NCBI GenBank assembly: GCA_018400255.1 | Contig: JAGYMO010000209.1 | Location: 1-5,782 of the forward strand | Length of the DNA: 5,782 bases | Origin: Deltaproteobacteria bacterium | Lineage (GTDB): Bacteria; Desulfobacterota; DSM-4660; Desulfatiglandales; B25-G16 | Direction of reading: 5' to 3' | Shown here: piece after piece, positions 1 to 5,782 of the stretch | Numbering within the stretch: the stretch's first letter is position 1 | Layout of the letters: every line of letters starts with the position of its first letter | Notes under the pieces: model-generated | Told to the model about the DNA's origin: nothing | Databases searched by the model: none | The model's input: the letters and a program-made list of their open reading frames with translations, nothing else | Program-made: the position numbers and the translations under genes

Positions 1-488
1 GTTATAAAACTTTCATCTTTCCCTGAAAAGACATTATTTTTTATCGGTAAACCCGGCTGGTAGCTATATTTATAGGTATTCACGCTGTTATAGGTGAGGC
101 ATATATCTGTTACAGAAGGCGGGTCACCACTTACAATAAATGAAATGTCTTTCCCTGACCAATTGCCCTCAAAGGTACAATGTATCAGCCCTAGGGCCAT
201 TCTAAGTATTACAAGCGCGTCCCCTACTGTGAGCGCCCCATCCGGGTTTGGCTGCCCTTTGGAATCAAGGGGAGCAACATCTCCATGTTCTAAATCATCT
301 TGCGTTGGAGATTCAAGCCCAAGGGCAAACCTCAAACACACCAGGGCATCTCCTACCTCGATCTTTCCATCCCTGTTTCCTAGTGGAGCCACATCACCAT
401 CAGGAGTTAAGGCAAAGATGACAGATGTTAGTGATACGTAAAAAATGATAAATACAATGACAAAAAATGCGAATTTTTTCTTTCTCAT
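1..488 (-). CDS. Secreted protein with two dockerin-like (EF-hand) repeats, 3' end cut off by window edge
   Basis: The frame is open from an ATG at 488 to the left edge (162 full codons), so the C-terminus is missing. An AGGA ribosome binding site (496-499) sits 7 nt upstream. Residues 1-26 form a classic signal peptide: MRKKK, a hydrophobic stretch 6-25, and a likely cleavage after ...VIFA. Two repeats follow at about 31-58 and 69-101. Each opens with GDVAP, has an Asp/Asn-rich calcium-loop pattern (GNRDGKIEVGD; NPDGALTVGD) and continues into a helix of the form DALVxLRxALGL, as in dockerin type I and related EF-hand modules. From about residue 106 the text (WSGKDISFIVSG..SVTDICLTY) resembles the opening of a beta-sandwich domain common in exported bacterial proteins; this is inferred from memory. 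Dockerins usually lie at the C-terminus, so the placement right behind the signal peptide is notable. Likely role: an exported, calcium-stabilised surface or extracellular protein. Ligand unknown. The gene lies 74 bp after the hydrolase gene on the same strand. Confidence 0.75.
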   Translation of the reverse strand, partial: MRKKKFAFFVIVFIIFYVSLTSVIFALTPDGDVAPLGNRDGKIEVGDALVCLRFALGLESPTQDDLEHGDVAPLDSKGQPNPDGALTVGDALVILRMALGLIHCTFEGNWSGKDISFIVSGDPPSVTDICLTYNSVNTYKYSYQPGLPIKNNVFSGKDESFI

Positions 489-562
489 AGTAAATTCCTG
501 GGTAATTTTTATCCTTTAACTCTTACCATATTTTATATATTTTTAACAGCCTAAAAAAATAG

Positions 563-1465
563 CTATCTTTTGTTTATAAAATTTATCATGCCCTTAATAG
601 AGTTGTTGATAAAATATACCTCCCTCTTTTTTATATCAGGATCAAACTGGTTGAAATATCTAACATTAGAATCCTTGGCCAGTATTTCCTCAAAGATTTC
701 ACTATATCCCAAATGAAGCCCCTTATCTTTCCTTTCCTCTATTATCTCCAACCACAATCTCACTTGCTCTTTGGCCATATTCAAGAATTTACAGGCATTG
801 CCTAAAAAACCGTAATGGGCATAGCATATTATATGAGGGGCCAGATCTATAACATCAGAGATAGACTGTAAGGCTACCTGTGGCAAGAATGGAGGAGGGG
901 TAGCTGGCCTTATATATAGGCCGTCACTTCTTGGTACCTGGATACCTGCGACTTCTCCGGCGAATAATATGTCATTAAAAAGGAAACTCATATGATGGGA
1001 TGCGTGTCCCGGTGTATTCACTATGTGGATAGTATAATCCTTCCACCTGATAGTGGTTTCAGTGTAAATACTCCTCTCTGCGATAGGCAATGGTTTTCCA
1101 TATGCAAGTGCCAAATCCCCCAGGACGTCTAAAGAGCCTTCCCACAGCCTGTCGGGATCGGATAGATGCTCTATGGCCTTAGGGTGGCATATAATGGGAG
1201 TTTCTGGATAGGCCTGTATTAAGGCTCCACATCCGCCCGCATGGTCTAAGTGAATATGTGTGAGAAAAATATAGTCAATTTTTTTGACCTGGATCTCATG
1301 CAATGCGTTTACTAAAATATTTATGGTAGCAGAAGGACCTGGGTCTATTACTATAGCACTGTGTCCATCCTTTATTATCCAACTGCTTAGAAAGTTCTGA
1401 AACCCTGGCAGTGACAGGTCAAGATCAACTAAAAAAATATTTTCAAGGGTTCTATGTATTGCCAT
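563..1465 (-). CDS. Metallo-beta-lactamase-fold hydrolase (ST1585-like type)
   Basis: A 300-residue cytoplasmic MBL-fold protein with no signal peptide. Visible motifs: the beta-strand turn VIDPGP (39-44); the metal-binding THIHLDHAGG with H70, H72, D74 and H75; the third ligand H154 in NTPGHASHH; the bridging-ligand position in LFAGEVAG, where E171 replaces the usual Asp; and the last His, H217, in CYAHYG. A conserved-looking YIRPATPPP segment (184-192) and a roughly 80-residue helical C-terminal extension follow. The arrangement resembles ST1585-like MBL hydrolases; the substrate is not known, and glyoxalase II or lactonase activity cannot be claimed. The ATG at 1465 is the only plausible start, since the next Met is at 159. 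No clear Shine-Dalgarno precedes it. It begins 8 bp after the enolase stop, so translation is probably coupled to that gene. Fold confidence is high, substrate confidence low. Confidence 0.9.
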   Translation of the reverse strand: MAIHRTLENIFLVDLDLSLPGFQNFLSSWIIKDGHSAIVIDPGPSATINILVNALHEIQVKKIDYIFLTHIHLDHAGGCGALIQAYPETPIICHPKAIEHLSDPDRLWEGSLDVLGDLALAYGKPLPIAERSIYTETTIRWKDYTIHIVNTPGHASHHMSFLFNDILFAGEVAGIQVPRSDGLYIRPATPPPFLPQVALQSISDVIDLAPHIICYAHYGFLGNACKFLNMAKEQVRLWLEIIEERKDKGLHLGYSEIFEEILAKDSNVRYFNQFDPDIKKREVYFINNSIKGMINFINKR

Positions 1466-1473
1466 TTATGTAA

Positions 1474-2742
1474 TCAGGCTGGAAATTCAAATAGTGCCGC
1501 CTCGCCTAATTCTTCCTCTATTCTCAATAATCTATTATACTTGCAAATTCTCTCCGACCTGCTAAGGGAGCCGGTTTTTATCTGACCGCTACCTACGGCT
1601 ACGCTCAGATCAGCAATAAAACTGTCTTCTGTTTCTCCGGAACGATGGGATATAATAGTTTTCCATCCTGCCTTATGGGTCATTTCAATGGCCTTAAGTG
1701 TTTCTGTCAGGGTTCCGATTTGATTAAGTTTAATCAATACTGCATTTGCACATCCTTCCTTAATGCCCCTTGTTATCCTTTCAGGGTTCGTAACAAAAAG
1801 ATCATCCCCCACAATCTGAGCCCTGTCTCCCAGTCTTTGTGTTAGTAAGGTCCAGTTACCCCAGTCATCTTCGTCAAGGCCGTCTTCCAGGGAAAAGATA
1901 GGGTAGCGCTCAATCCAATCTGTATAAAAATCTATCATCATACCTGAATCTCTTTGCGATTTATCGGACATGCTGAATATATATTTGCCATTGTGATAAA
2001 ACGAATTTGCAGCTGCATCGAGCGCCAGGACTACATCTTCACCGGGCCTGTACCCCGCCTTTTCAATTCCCTTTAGGATCATTTCTATGCCCTGTTCATT
2101 TGAGGAAAGATTTGGTGCGAAACCACCTTCATCACCGACGGCTATAGATAATTTATTATCCGAAAGGACCTTTGCAAGCGAATGAAATACCTCAGAGCCT
2201 ATTCTGAGGGCCTCCCTGAATGACTTGCCCCCCTTGGGAACAATCATGAATTCTTGAAGGTCCAGGCTATTGGCGGCATGTTTTCCGCCGTTTACAATAT
2301 TCATCATGGGCATGGGGAGTCTGCATGCATTAGTCCCGCCAATATACCTATACAAAGGCATTCCCAATGAATCAGAGGCAGCCCTTGCTATGGCAAGAGA
2401 TACCCCTAATATTGCATTGGCCCCAAGCTTTTCCTTATTTTTTGTGCCATCTAAGTCAATCATAGTTTTGTCAATAACCGCCTGTGAAAATGGCTCCATG
2501 CCAATTATTTCCGGTGCAATAATACTATTAATATTCTTGGCAGCCTTAAGCACGCCTTTCCCTCCATATCTTTTAGGGTCAGAATCCCTTAATTCTAATG
2601 CCTCAAATTTACCTGTAGAGGCCCCTGACGGAACGGCGGCTTGACCCCAGCCACCATCGGATAGGCCGATCTCAACCTCTATGGTGGGGTTTCCCCTTGA
2701 ATCGAGAATTTCTCTTGCGAATACAATTTCTATCTTTTCCAT
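1474..2742 (-). CDS. eno: Enolase (phosphopyruvate hydratase)
   Basis: Converts 2-phosphoglycerate to phosphoenolpyruvate in glycolysis and the reverse in gluconeogenesis; a cytosolic Mg-dependent enzyme. At 422 residues it is near full family length (about 425-432). The N-terminal domain has ARxILDSRGNPT (9-20) and the mobile loop PSGASTG (38-44). The barrel carries the expected catalytic set: H155 and E164 in KHAANSLDLQEF, E205 in GDEGGFAP, metal ligands D242 (LDAAAN), E286 (LEDGL) and D313 (VGDDLF), the general base K338 in the signature LIKLNQIGTLTET, the SHRSGETED loop (365-373), and K389 in GQIKTGSLSRSER. One small deviation: the usual AASEF after D242 reads AANSF. The ATG start has GAGAGG at about 10 nt upstream. 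It lies 37 bp after der and 8 bp before the MBL gene and probably shares their transcript. Identification is secure. Confidence 0.99.
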   Translation of the reverse strand: MEKIEIVFAREILDSRGNPTIEVEIGLSDGGWGQAAVPSGASTGKFEALELRDSDPKRYGGKGVLKAAKNINSIIAPEIIGMEPFSQAVIDKTMIDLDGTKNKEKLGANAILGVSLAIARAASDSLGMPLYRYIGGTNACRLPMPMMNIVNGGKHAANSLDLQEFMIVPKGGKSFREALRIGSEVFHSLAKVLSDNKLSIAVGDEGGFAPNLSSNEQGIEMILKGIEKAGYRPGEDVVLALDAAANSFYHNGKYIFSMSDKSQRDSGMMIDFYTDWIERYPIFSLEDGLDEDDWGNWTLLTQRLGDRAQIVGDDLFVTNPERITRGIKEGCANAVLIKLNQIGTLTETLKAIEMTHKAGWKTIISHRSGETEDSFIADLSVAVGSGQIKTGSLSRSERICKYNRLLRIEEELGEAALFEFPA

Positions 2743-2766
2743 AATTAATGATCCTCTCTAATCTTC

Positions 2767-2781
2767 AGTTATTAAATAACT
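2767..2781. repeat. 15-bp palindrome between der and eno
   Basis: On the minus strand this reads AGTTATTTAATAACT, two 7-bp arms around one central base, overlapping the first two bases of the der stop codon. A one-base loop cannot form a normal RNA hairpin without opening inner A:T pairs, and no T-run follows, so it is not a terminator. It could be a protein-binding site or chance in AT-rich spacer DNA. Confidence 0.4.
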
Positions 2782-4087
2782 ACCTCTCTCTAAAGAAAAT
2801 TTTAATTGGTGCATGGCTAAATCCGAGACGTTTTCGAAACTGATTCATTATATACCTTTTATAAGATGCTATAATAGTGTCTGGTCTGTTAACAAAAATG
2901 ACAAATACCGGAGGCCGAACTGAAACCTGTGTGGAGTAAAAAAATTTAAGGCTCCTTCCTCCTACATACGGAGGAGGGTGATCTTCTGTTATACTTTTCA
3001 GCATATTGTTAATAACCGGGGTGGCGATAGTGGTATTATATTGAGCCCAAATATTTTCCATTATGGAAAATAGTTTTCTGACATTCTCCCCTGTAAGGGC
3101 GGAAATATTTAATCTTGGTACAAATGGAATAAAGCTCAGTTGTCTGTCAATAGCATTATTCAAAGAGTTAATCCGAGATCTATCATTTTTTATTAGATCC
3201 CATTTATTGAAGGCTATAATCATGCCGCAGCCTTCATCAAGGGCATACCCGCAGATTCTTAAATCCTGTTCACATAAGCCGGCCTCGGAGTCAATCAGTA
3301 TAATGGAGATATGAGCCATGCTTATAGTTTTTAATGCCTTAATCATAGAAAATTTCTCAATTTTTTCTTTGACCCTGGATTTTCTCCTGATGCCCGCCGT
3401 GTCAATAAACATGTAAGAATGTGCTTTTCTTTCGAAGTATATGTTGACTGAATCTCTCGTAGTTCCCGGCGTCTCGCTTACCAGCAGCCTATCGGATCCA
3501 ATTATTTTGTTGATAAGGGAAGATTTCCCAACATTTGGCCTGCCAATAAGTGCTATATTTATATGCTCTTCGTCTTTTTCCTTGGATTCAGAGGGTGGAA
3601 GTCCGCTCGTTACTTCATCCATTAGGGCTGCAATTCCGTATCCATGGGCTGAAGAGACCGGAAGCACATGCTTGATTCCAAGGGAGTAAAACTCCAGGCT
3701 AAGGCCTTCATGTTCCGGTCCATCAATTTTATTTACTGCATAAAAAATCCTTTTTTCGGACTGCCTTAAAATTGAGGTTAGCTCCTGATCGTCTAAAATA
3801 GGCCCTGTCTTTCCGTCAAACATAAGTATGACGGCATCTGCCTCTTCAATAGCTATCTCAACCTGTCTCCTTATTCCATCCGCAATTGTACCCTGAAGAG
3901 AGGTGTCAAAACCTCCTGTGTCAACAAGAAGGAATTCTGCGTCCTTCCAGTTTACAGTTGCATACAATCGATCCCTTGTTACCCCGGGCATATCATCTAC
4001 AAGGGAGTTTCTTTTTTTTGCCAATCTATTAAAAAGTGTAGATTTGCCAACATTAGGTCGTCCGACTATAGCTATGACAGGAAGCAT
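2780..4087 (-). CDS. der: Ribosome-assembly GTPase Der (EngA), tandem G domains
   Basis: A double-GTPase needed for maturation of the 50S ribosomal subunit. Its 435 residues match the short (non-enterobacterial) form of the family. First G domain: P-loop GRPNVGKST (9-17), PGVTRD (34-39), DTGG (56-59), NKID (119-122), SSA (145-147). A short acidic/lysine linker (about 165-175) leads to the second G domain: GRPNVGKSS (182-190), PGTTRD (207-212), DTAGIRRKSRV (229-239), NKWD (294-297), SAL (329-331). The C-terminal KH-like RNA-binding domain occupies about 350-435 and includes PPVFVIFVNRPD, a typical Der stretch. The ATG at 4087 places the P-loop at residue 9 as expected, but no Shine-Dalgarno is visible before it, only AT-rich sequence. 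Translation may therefore depend on the upstream kinase gene, which ends 43 bp earlier. A run of eight A residues lies in codons 23-26. Identification is secure. Confidence 0.99.
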   Translation of the reverse strand: MLPVIAIVGRPNVGKSTLFNRLAKKRNSLVDDMPGVTRDRLYATVNWKDAEFLLVDTGGFDTSLQGTIADGIRRQVEIAIEEADAVILMFDGKTGPILDDQELTSILRQSEKRIFYAVNKIDGPEHEGLSLEFYSLGIKHVLPVSSAHGYGIAALMDEVTSGLPPSESKEKDEEHINIALIGRPNVGKSSLINKIIGSDRLLVSETPGTTRDSVNIYFERKAHSYMFIDTAGIRRKSRVKEKIEKFSMIKALKTISMAHISIILIDSEAGLCEQDLRICGYALDEGCGMIIAFNKWDLIKNDRSRINSLNNAIDRQLSFIPFVPRLNISALTGENVRKLFSIMENIWAQYNTTIATPVINNMLKSITEDHPPPYVGGRSLKFFYSTQVSVRPPVFVIFVNRPDTIIASYKRYIMNQFRKRLGFSHAPIKIFFRER

Positions 4088-4130
4088 AATTATGATAATA
4101 AAAAGGTTTTAGGTGATACCGGCATATAAT

Positions 4131-5528
4131 TTATTTTACCGGGTTGAGATTGAATCGGTTAGTTTTCTTTGGAAGTATTATGTAAAAGTCATTTCCATTT
4201 TCTTTGGGTTCGCAGCCTGCTCTACCTCCTTGTATATGGGCGATATTATGAACAAAGTAAAGCCCATGCCCCTCTCCATCACTTGTAATATTGTTGGATG
4301 ATCTATATCCATCTTCAAAAATACGCAGGGCCTCTTTGTTGGTAAGTGGGTTCCCTGTGCTAAAAAGCGTAAACTTAATTTCGTTAGGAATATCATTATC
4401 AGGTTGTCGGCTAATTGGTTCAACCCTATAAGAGATGTATCGCTTGTATTTGCCGTTTTTAGATAAGACAGGCTTGCAATATTTCAGGGCATTAGACAGG
4501 AGGTTGTTGAATACCTGAGCGGTAAGGCCTAAATCAACGAAGAGGATTAAATCTTCACCTGATGGCAAACGGGAAGGCCGTATTATTTCTATTTTTTTAT
4601 CTTTAAATCTTCTCCTGTAGTAGTCAAGTTCTGGTAAAAAAACGTCTTTCAAAAGATTGCATGATCTTCTTTTGAGTACGTATCCTCCTGTCTTGAAATG
4701 CTCTCCTCGAAACAGGGTTTCAAGAAAAAGGCTTAGATGGTTGAAGCGGTTTTCAAATTCCTTGATTTTATCTTCCATATTGTGACGAATGTCATGAAGA
4801 CTAAATATTTTTTGGGCAATAGTGTCTTTTAATGGGCTATTTTGTTGATCAGGAAACTCGGACAGCGATGTATCAATATCTTCTAACTCTGAAGAATAAT
4901 TTTGCAGGTTTTTTTTCATATGTATTATAAATGCCTTATAATAAATATTAGGCGTAATCACATTATGCTCAATGTCTGCTACGAGTTGATTGATAAAACG
5001 TATATGCTCTATATTTTGGTTAAAGACGATCTTGTTGTGCATGTTATAGCCTATCCTGTTTGCATACTTCTGGTAAAAAAGATACTTATGTGCAGTCATT
5101 CTCTTTATTGGGAATATCTCTAACATCCCTAAGATTTGGTTATCAAGGAATAGAGGTATTTTATTTTCAGAAATTCTTTTACCAATTATGGGAAAGATAA
5201 ATGATCGACCCGACCTATAGGGGCTTTGATTTATTATTATATCAGGCCTGGCTGCTTTTGGTGGTTGCAAAAGACCCTCAGAGGTGCAACAACGCATTTC
5301 AGGTGCTTTATCTTCCGCCCGGATTGTGTAAATGCAACTTTCATGGTTGAAAAAGAAGTGCATAACAGCGACTGCTATTCTATAGAGGTTGTGCATAGAG
5401 GTAAATTCCTGGGCTAAATCATAGAAGGCACAGATAGCCATTATTTCTCTGCTTTTAAAACTATAGGAAGTATAATCCTTTTCCTTTTGTTTTAAAAGCT
5501 TGTAGGATAAATCCAAGTCGTGGTGCAA
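4131..5528 (-). CDS. Cytoplasmic sensor histidine kinase with GAF-like N-terminus and divergent H-box
   Basis: A 465-residue protein with no membrane segment or signal peptide. Residues about 28-170 look like a GAF-type sensory domain (predicted from the alternating pattern and FPI...LGMLEIFP; the ligand is unknown). The phosphoacceptor region is VADIEHNVITPN (183-194), with H188 the likely phosphorylated residue instead of the common HELRTPL. A long helical hairpin follows (195-275), then the ATPase domain: N-box FNNLLSNALKY (340-350), a G1-like segment STGNPL (390-395) without the usual Asp, an F-box-like IFEDGYRS (403-410), G2 box GEGHGL (418-423), and terminal NDFYIILP (446-453). No receiver domain is attached and no response regulator gene is present in the window. 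It is the first gene of the likely kinase-der-eno-MBL operon. The start codon is TTG. Kinase fold is well supported; signal and target are unknown. Confidence 0.88.
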   Translation of the reverse strand: MHHDLDLSYKLLKQKEKDYTSYSFKSREIMAICAFYDLAQEFTSMHNLYRIAVAVMHFFFNHESCIYTIRAEDKAPEMRCCTSEGLLQPPKAARPDIIINQSPYRSGRSFIFPIIGKRISENKIPLFLDNQILGMLEIFPIKRMTAHKYLFYQKYANRIGYNMHNKIVFNQNIEHIRFINQLVADIEHNVITPNIYYKAFIIHMKKNLQNYSSELEDIDTSLSEFPDQQNSPLKDTIAQKIFSLHDIRHNMEDKIKEFENRFNHLSLFLETLFRGEHFKTGGYVLKRRSCNLLKDVFLPELDYYRRRFKDKKIEIIRPSRLPSGEDLILFVDLGLTAQVFNNLLSNALKYCKPVLSKNGKYKRYISYRVEPISRQPDNDIPNEIKFTLFSTGNPLTNKEALRIFEDGYRSSNNITSDGEGHGLYFVHNIAHIQGGRAGCEPKENGNDFYIILPKKTNRFNLNPVK

Positions 5529-5540
5529 TTATTCCTCCTT
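5526..5540 (-). promoter_or_regulatory. Strong Shine-Dalgarno that fixes a TTG start for the kinase gene
   Basis: On the minus strand AAGGAGG (5540-5534) lies 5 nt before TTG (5528-5526). The codon directly upstream of this TTG is an in-frame TAA (5531-5529), so no longer protein is possible. The first in-frame ATG is codon 30, far from this site. The next TTG, codon 5, would be 17 nt away. The TTG at 5528 is therefore the best start. Confidence 0.8.
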
Positions 5541-5667
5541 ATTTATATCATGCTATTTATTTGCTAAATGGCTGCTGATTAAGGCAAACTTTCTAATATA
5601 AGTAATGAGTTAGGTATTGCTAATCTTTCCCAGTTTGATTTATCGGCCTTATATCTGAAATTTGATA

Positions 5668-5695
5668 ATGATAACAGATCCAAATTTTATTGCAA
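5668..5695 (-). promoter_or_regulatory. Weak sigma-70-like promoter candidate for the operon
   Basis: On the minus strand TTGCAA (5695-5690) is followed by a 16-bp spacer and TATCAT (5673-5668), four matches out of six to each of TTGACA and TATAAT. Transcription would start about 140 nt before the kinase TTG. Such matches are frequent in AT-rich DNA, so this is only a candidate. Confidence 0.25.
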
Positions 5696-5747
5696 AGTTA
5701 AACTGCATATCCTAAAAAGGCTGGTTGATAAGCTTTACCCCGACCGC

Positions 5748-5782
5748 AGAAAGCCACGGCTTTAGCCGTGGATGAATGCGCC
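5748..5782 (+). mobile_element. Possible IS200/IS605-type end: GC-rich hairpin at window edge
   Basis: CCACGGC-TTTA-GCCGTGG (5754-5771) makes a perfect 7-bp stem with a 4-nt loop, preceded by GCAGAAAG and followed by ATGAATGCGCC. The composition contrasts sharply with the AT-rich DNA to its left. Shape and flanks resemble the subterminal hairpin at the right end of IS200/IS605-family elements, just downstream of tnpB and forming the 3' part of the TnpB guide RNA. In that reading the element body would lie to the left, where no transposase gene remains, so this would be a solo or decayed end. If the orientation is reversed, the element lies beyond the right edge. No T-run follows, so it is not a standard terminator. 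Family resemblance is from memory. Confidence 0.45.

Larger units (their letters stand above)
5529..5782. other. 254-bp region upstream of the gene cluster without a convincing gene
   Basis: AT-rich DNA ahead of the kinase gene. It holds the kinase ribosome binding site, one weak promoter candidate (5668-5695, minus strand) and the GC-rich hairpin at the right edge. A plus-strand frame is open from 5583 to a TAG at 5763-5765, ending ...LYPDRRKPRL, but it has no ATG, GTG or TTG codon and no ribosome binding site. I do not call it a gene; it could be the tail of a decayed coding sequence, since its stop falls inside the hairpin. Confidence 0.6.

Noticed and set aside
94..441. Plus-strand open frame of 115 codons
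   Set aside because: It lies antisense inside the secreted-protein gene; its Ser/Pro-rich product mirrors the repeat codons of that gene, which has a signal peptide, a ribosome binding site and recognisable motifs.
550..570. Possible terminator after the MBL gene: ATAGCTAT followed by seven T on the minus strand
   Set aside because: The palindrome is short, A/T-rich and has no loop, so it would not form a stable hairpin; the T-run alone is not enough in AT-rich DNA.
2270..2644. Plus-strand open frame of 124 codons
   Set aside because: It is antisense to the core of eno, whose frame is certain from its catalytic motifs.
4012..4019. Run of eight A (minus strand) in der, and another at 4909-4916 in the kinase gene, as possible slippage sites
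   Set aside because: Both genes read through in the normal frame with Lys codons and full-length products; nothing indicates a programmed frameshift.
4088..4130. Terminator or promoter between the kinase gene and der
   Set aside because: Only a 3-bp GGT/ACC hairpin and AT-rich sequence are visible, with no stable stem and no convincing -35/-10 pair, so read-through is the simpler view.
4902..5123. Plus-strand open frame opposite the kinase gene
   Set aside because: No ribosome binding site or recognisable product; the minus-strand kinase frame explains this DNA. The same holds for the open frames at 4178-4423 (-), 5226-5417 (+), 3063-3314 (+), 3441-3689 (+), 3903-4112 (+), 4113-4301 (+) and 1645-1845 (+).
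1..5782. CRISPR array, tRNA or rRNA gene, toxin-antitoxin or defence system
   Set aside because: No regularly spaced repeats, no cloverleaf or rRNA-like stretch, and no pair of small overlapping genes were seen; the DNA is almost fully used by five minus-strand genes.

Overview
The window looks like chromosomal DNA from a Gram-negative, moderately AT-rich bacterium. The best guess is Desulfobacterota (former Deltaproteobacteria) or a related lineage such as Nitrospirota. Three things point that way: the style of the enolase C-terminal signature, a histidine kinase with the divergent 'DIEHNVITPN' phosphoacceptor motif, and a secreted protein with dockerin-like 'GDVAP...VGDALV.LR.ALGL' repeats. 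The assignment rests on remembered family resemblance, not on a search.

All recognisable genes lie on the minus strand, so the transcriptional order runs from high to low coordinates. Bases 5529-5782 carry no convincing gene. They hold the likely promoter and leader of the gene cluster and, at the extreme right edge, a strong GC-rich hairpin resembling the subterminal palindrome of IS200/IS605-family elements. Then come a cytoplasmic sensor histidine kinase with a TTG start (5528-4131), the ribosome-assembly GTPase Der (4087-2780), enolase (2742-1474) and a metallo-beta-lactamase-fold hydrolase (1465-563). The gaps between these four are 43, 37 and 8 bp with no clear terminator, so they probably form one operon. 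After a 74-bp gap a fifth gene starts at 488 and runs off the left edge. It encodes an exported protein with EF-hand/dockerin-like calcium-binding repeats followed by the start of a probable beta-sandwich domain.

Functionally the cluster mixes housekeeping genes (ribosome biogenesis, glycolysis) with a signalling kinase and a hydrolase of unknown substrate. No pathway obviously joins them. The kinase has no response regulator beside it here, so its partner must be encoded elsewhere.

I do not see a clear undescribed system. The points most worth a second look are the divergent kinase, the Asp-to-Glu replacement at the bridging metal position of the hydrolase, the domain arrangement of the truncated secreted protein, and the transposon-like hairpin at the right edge.
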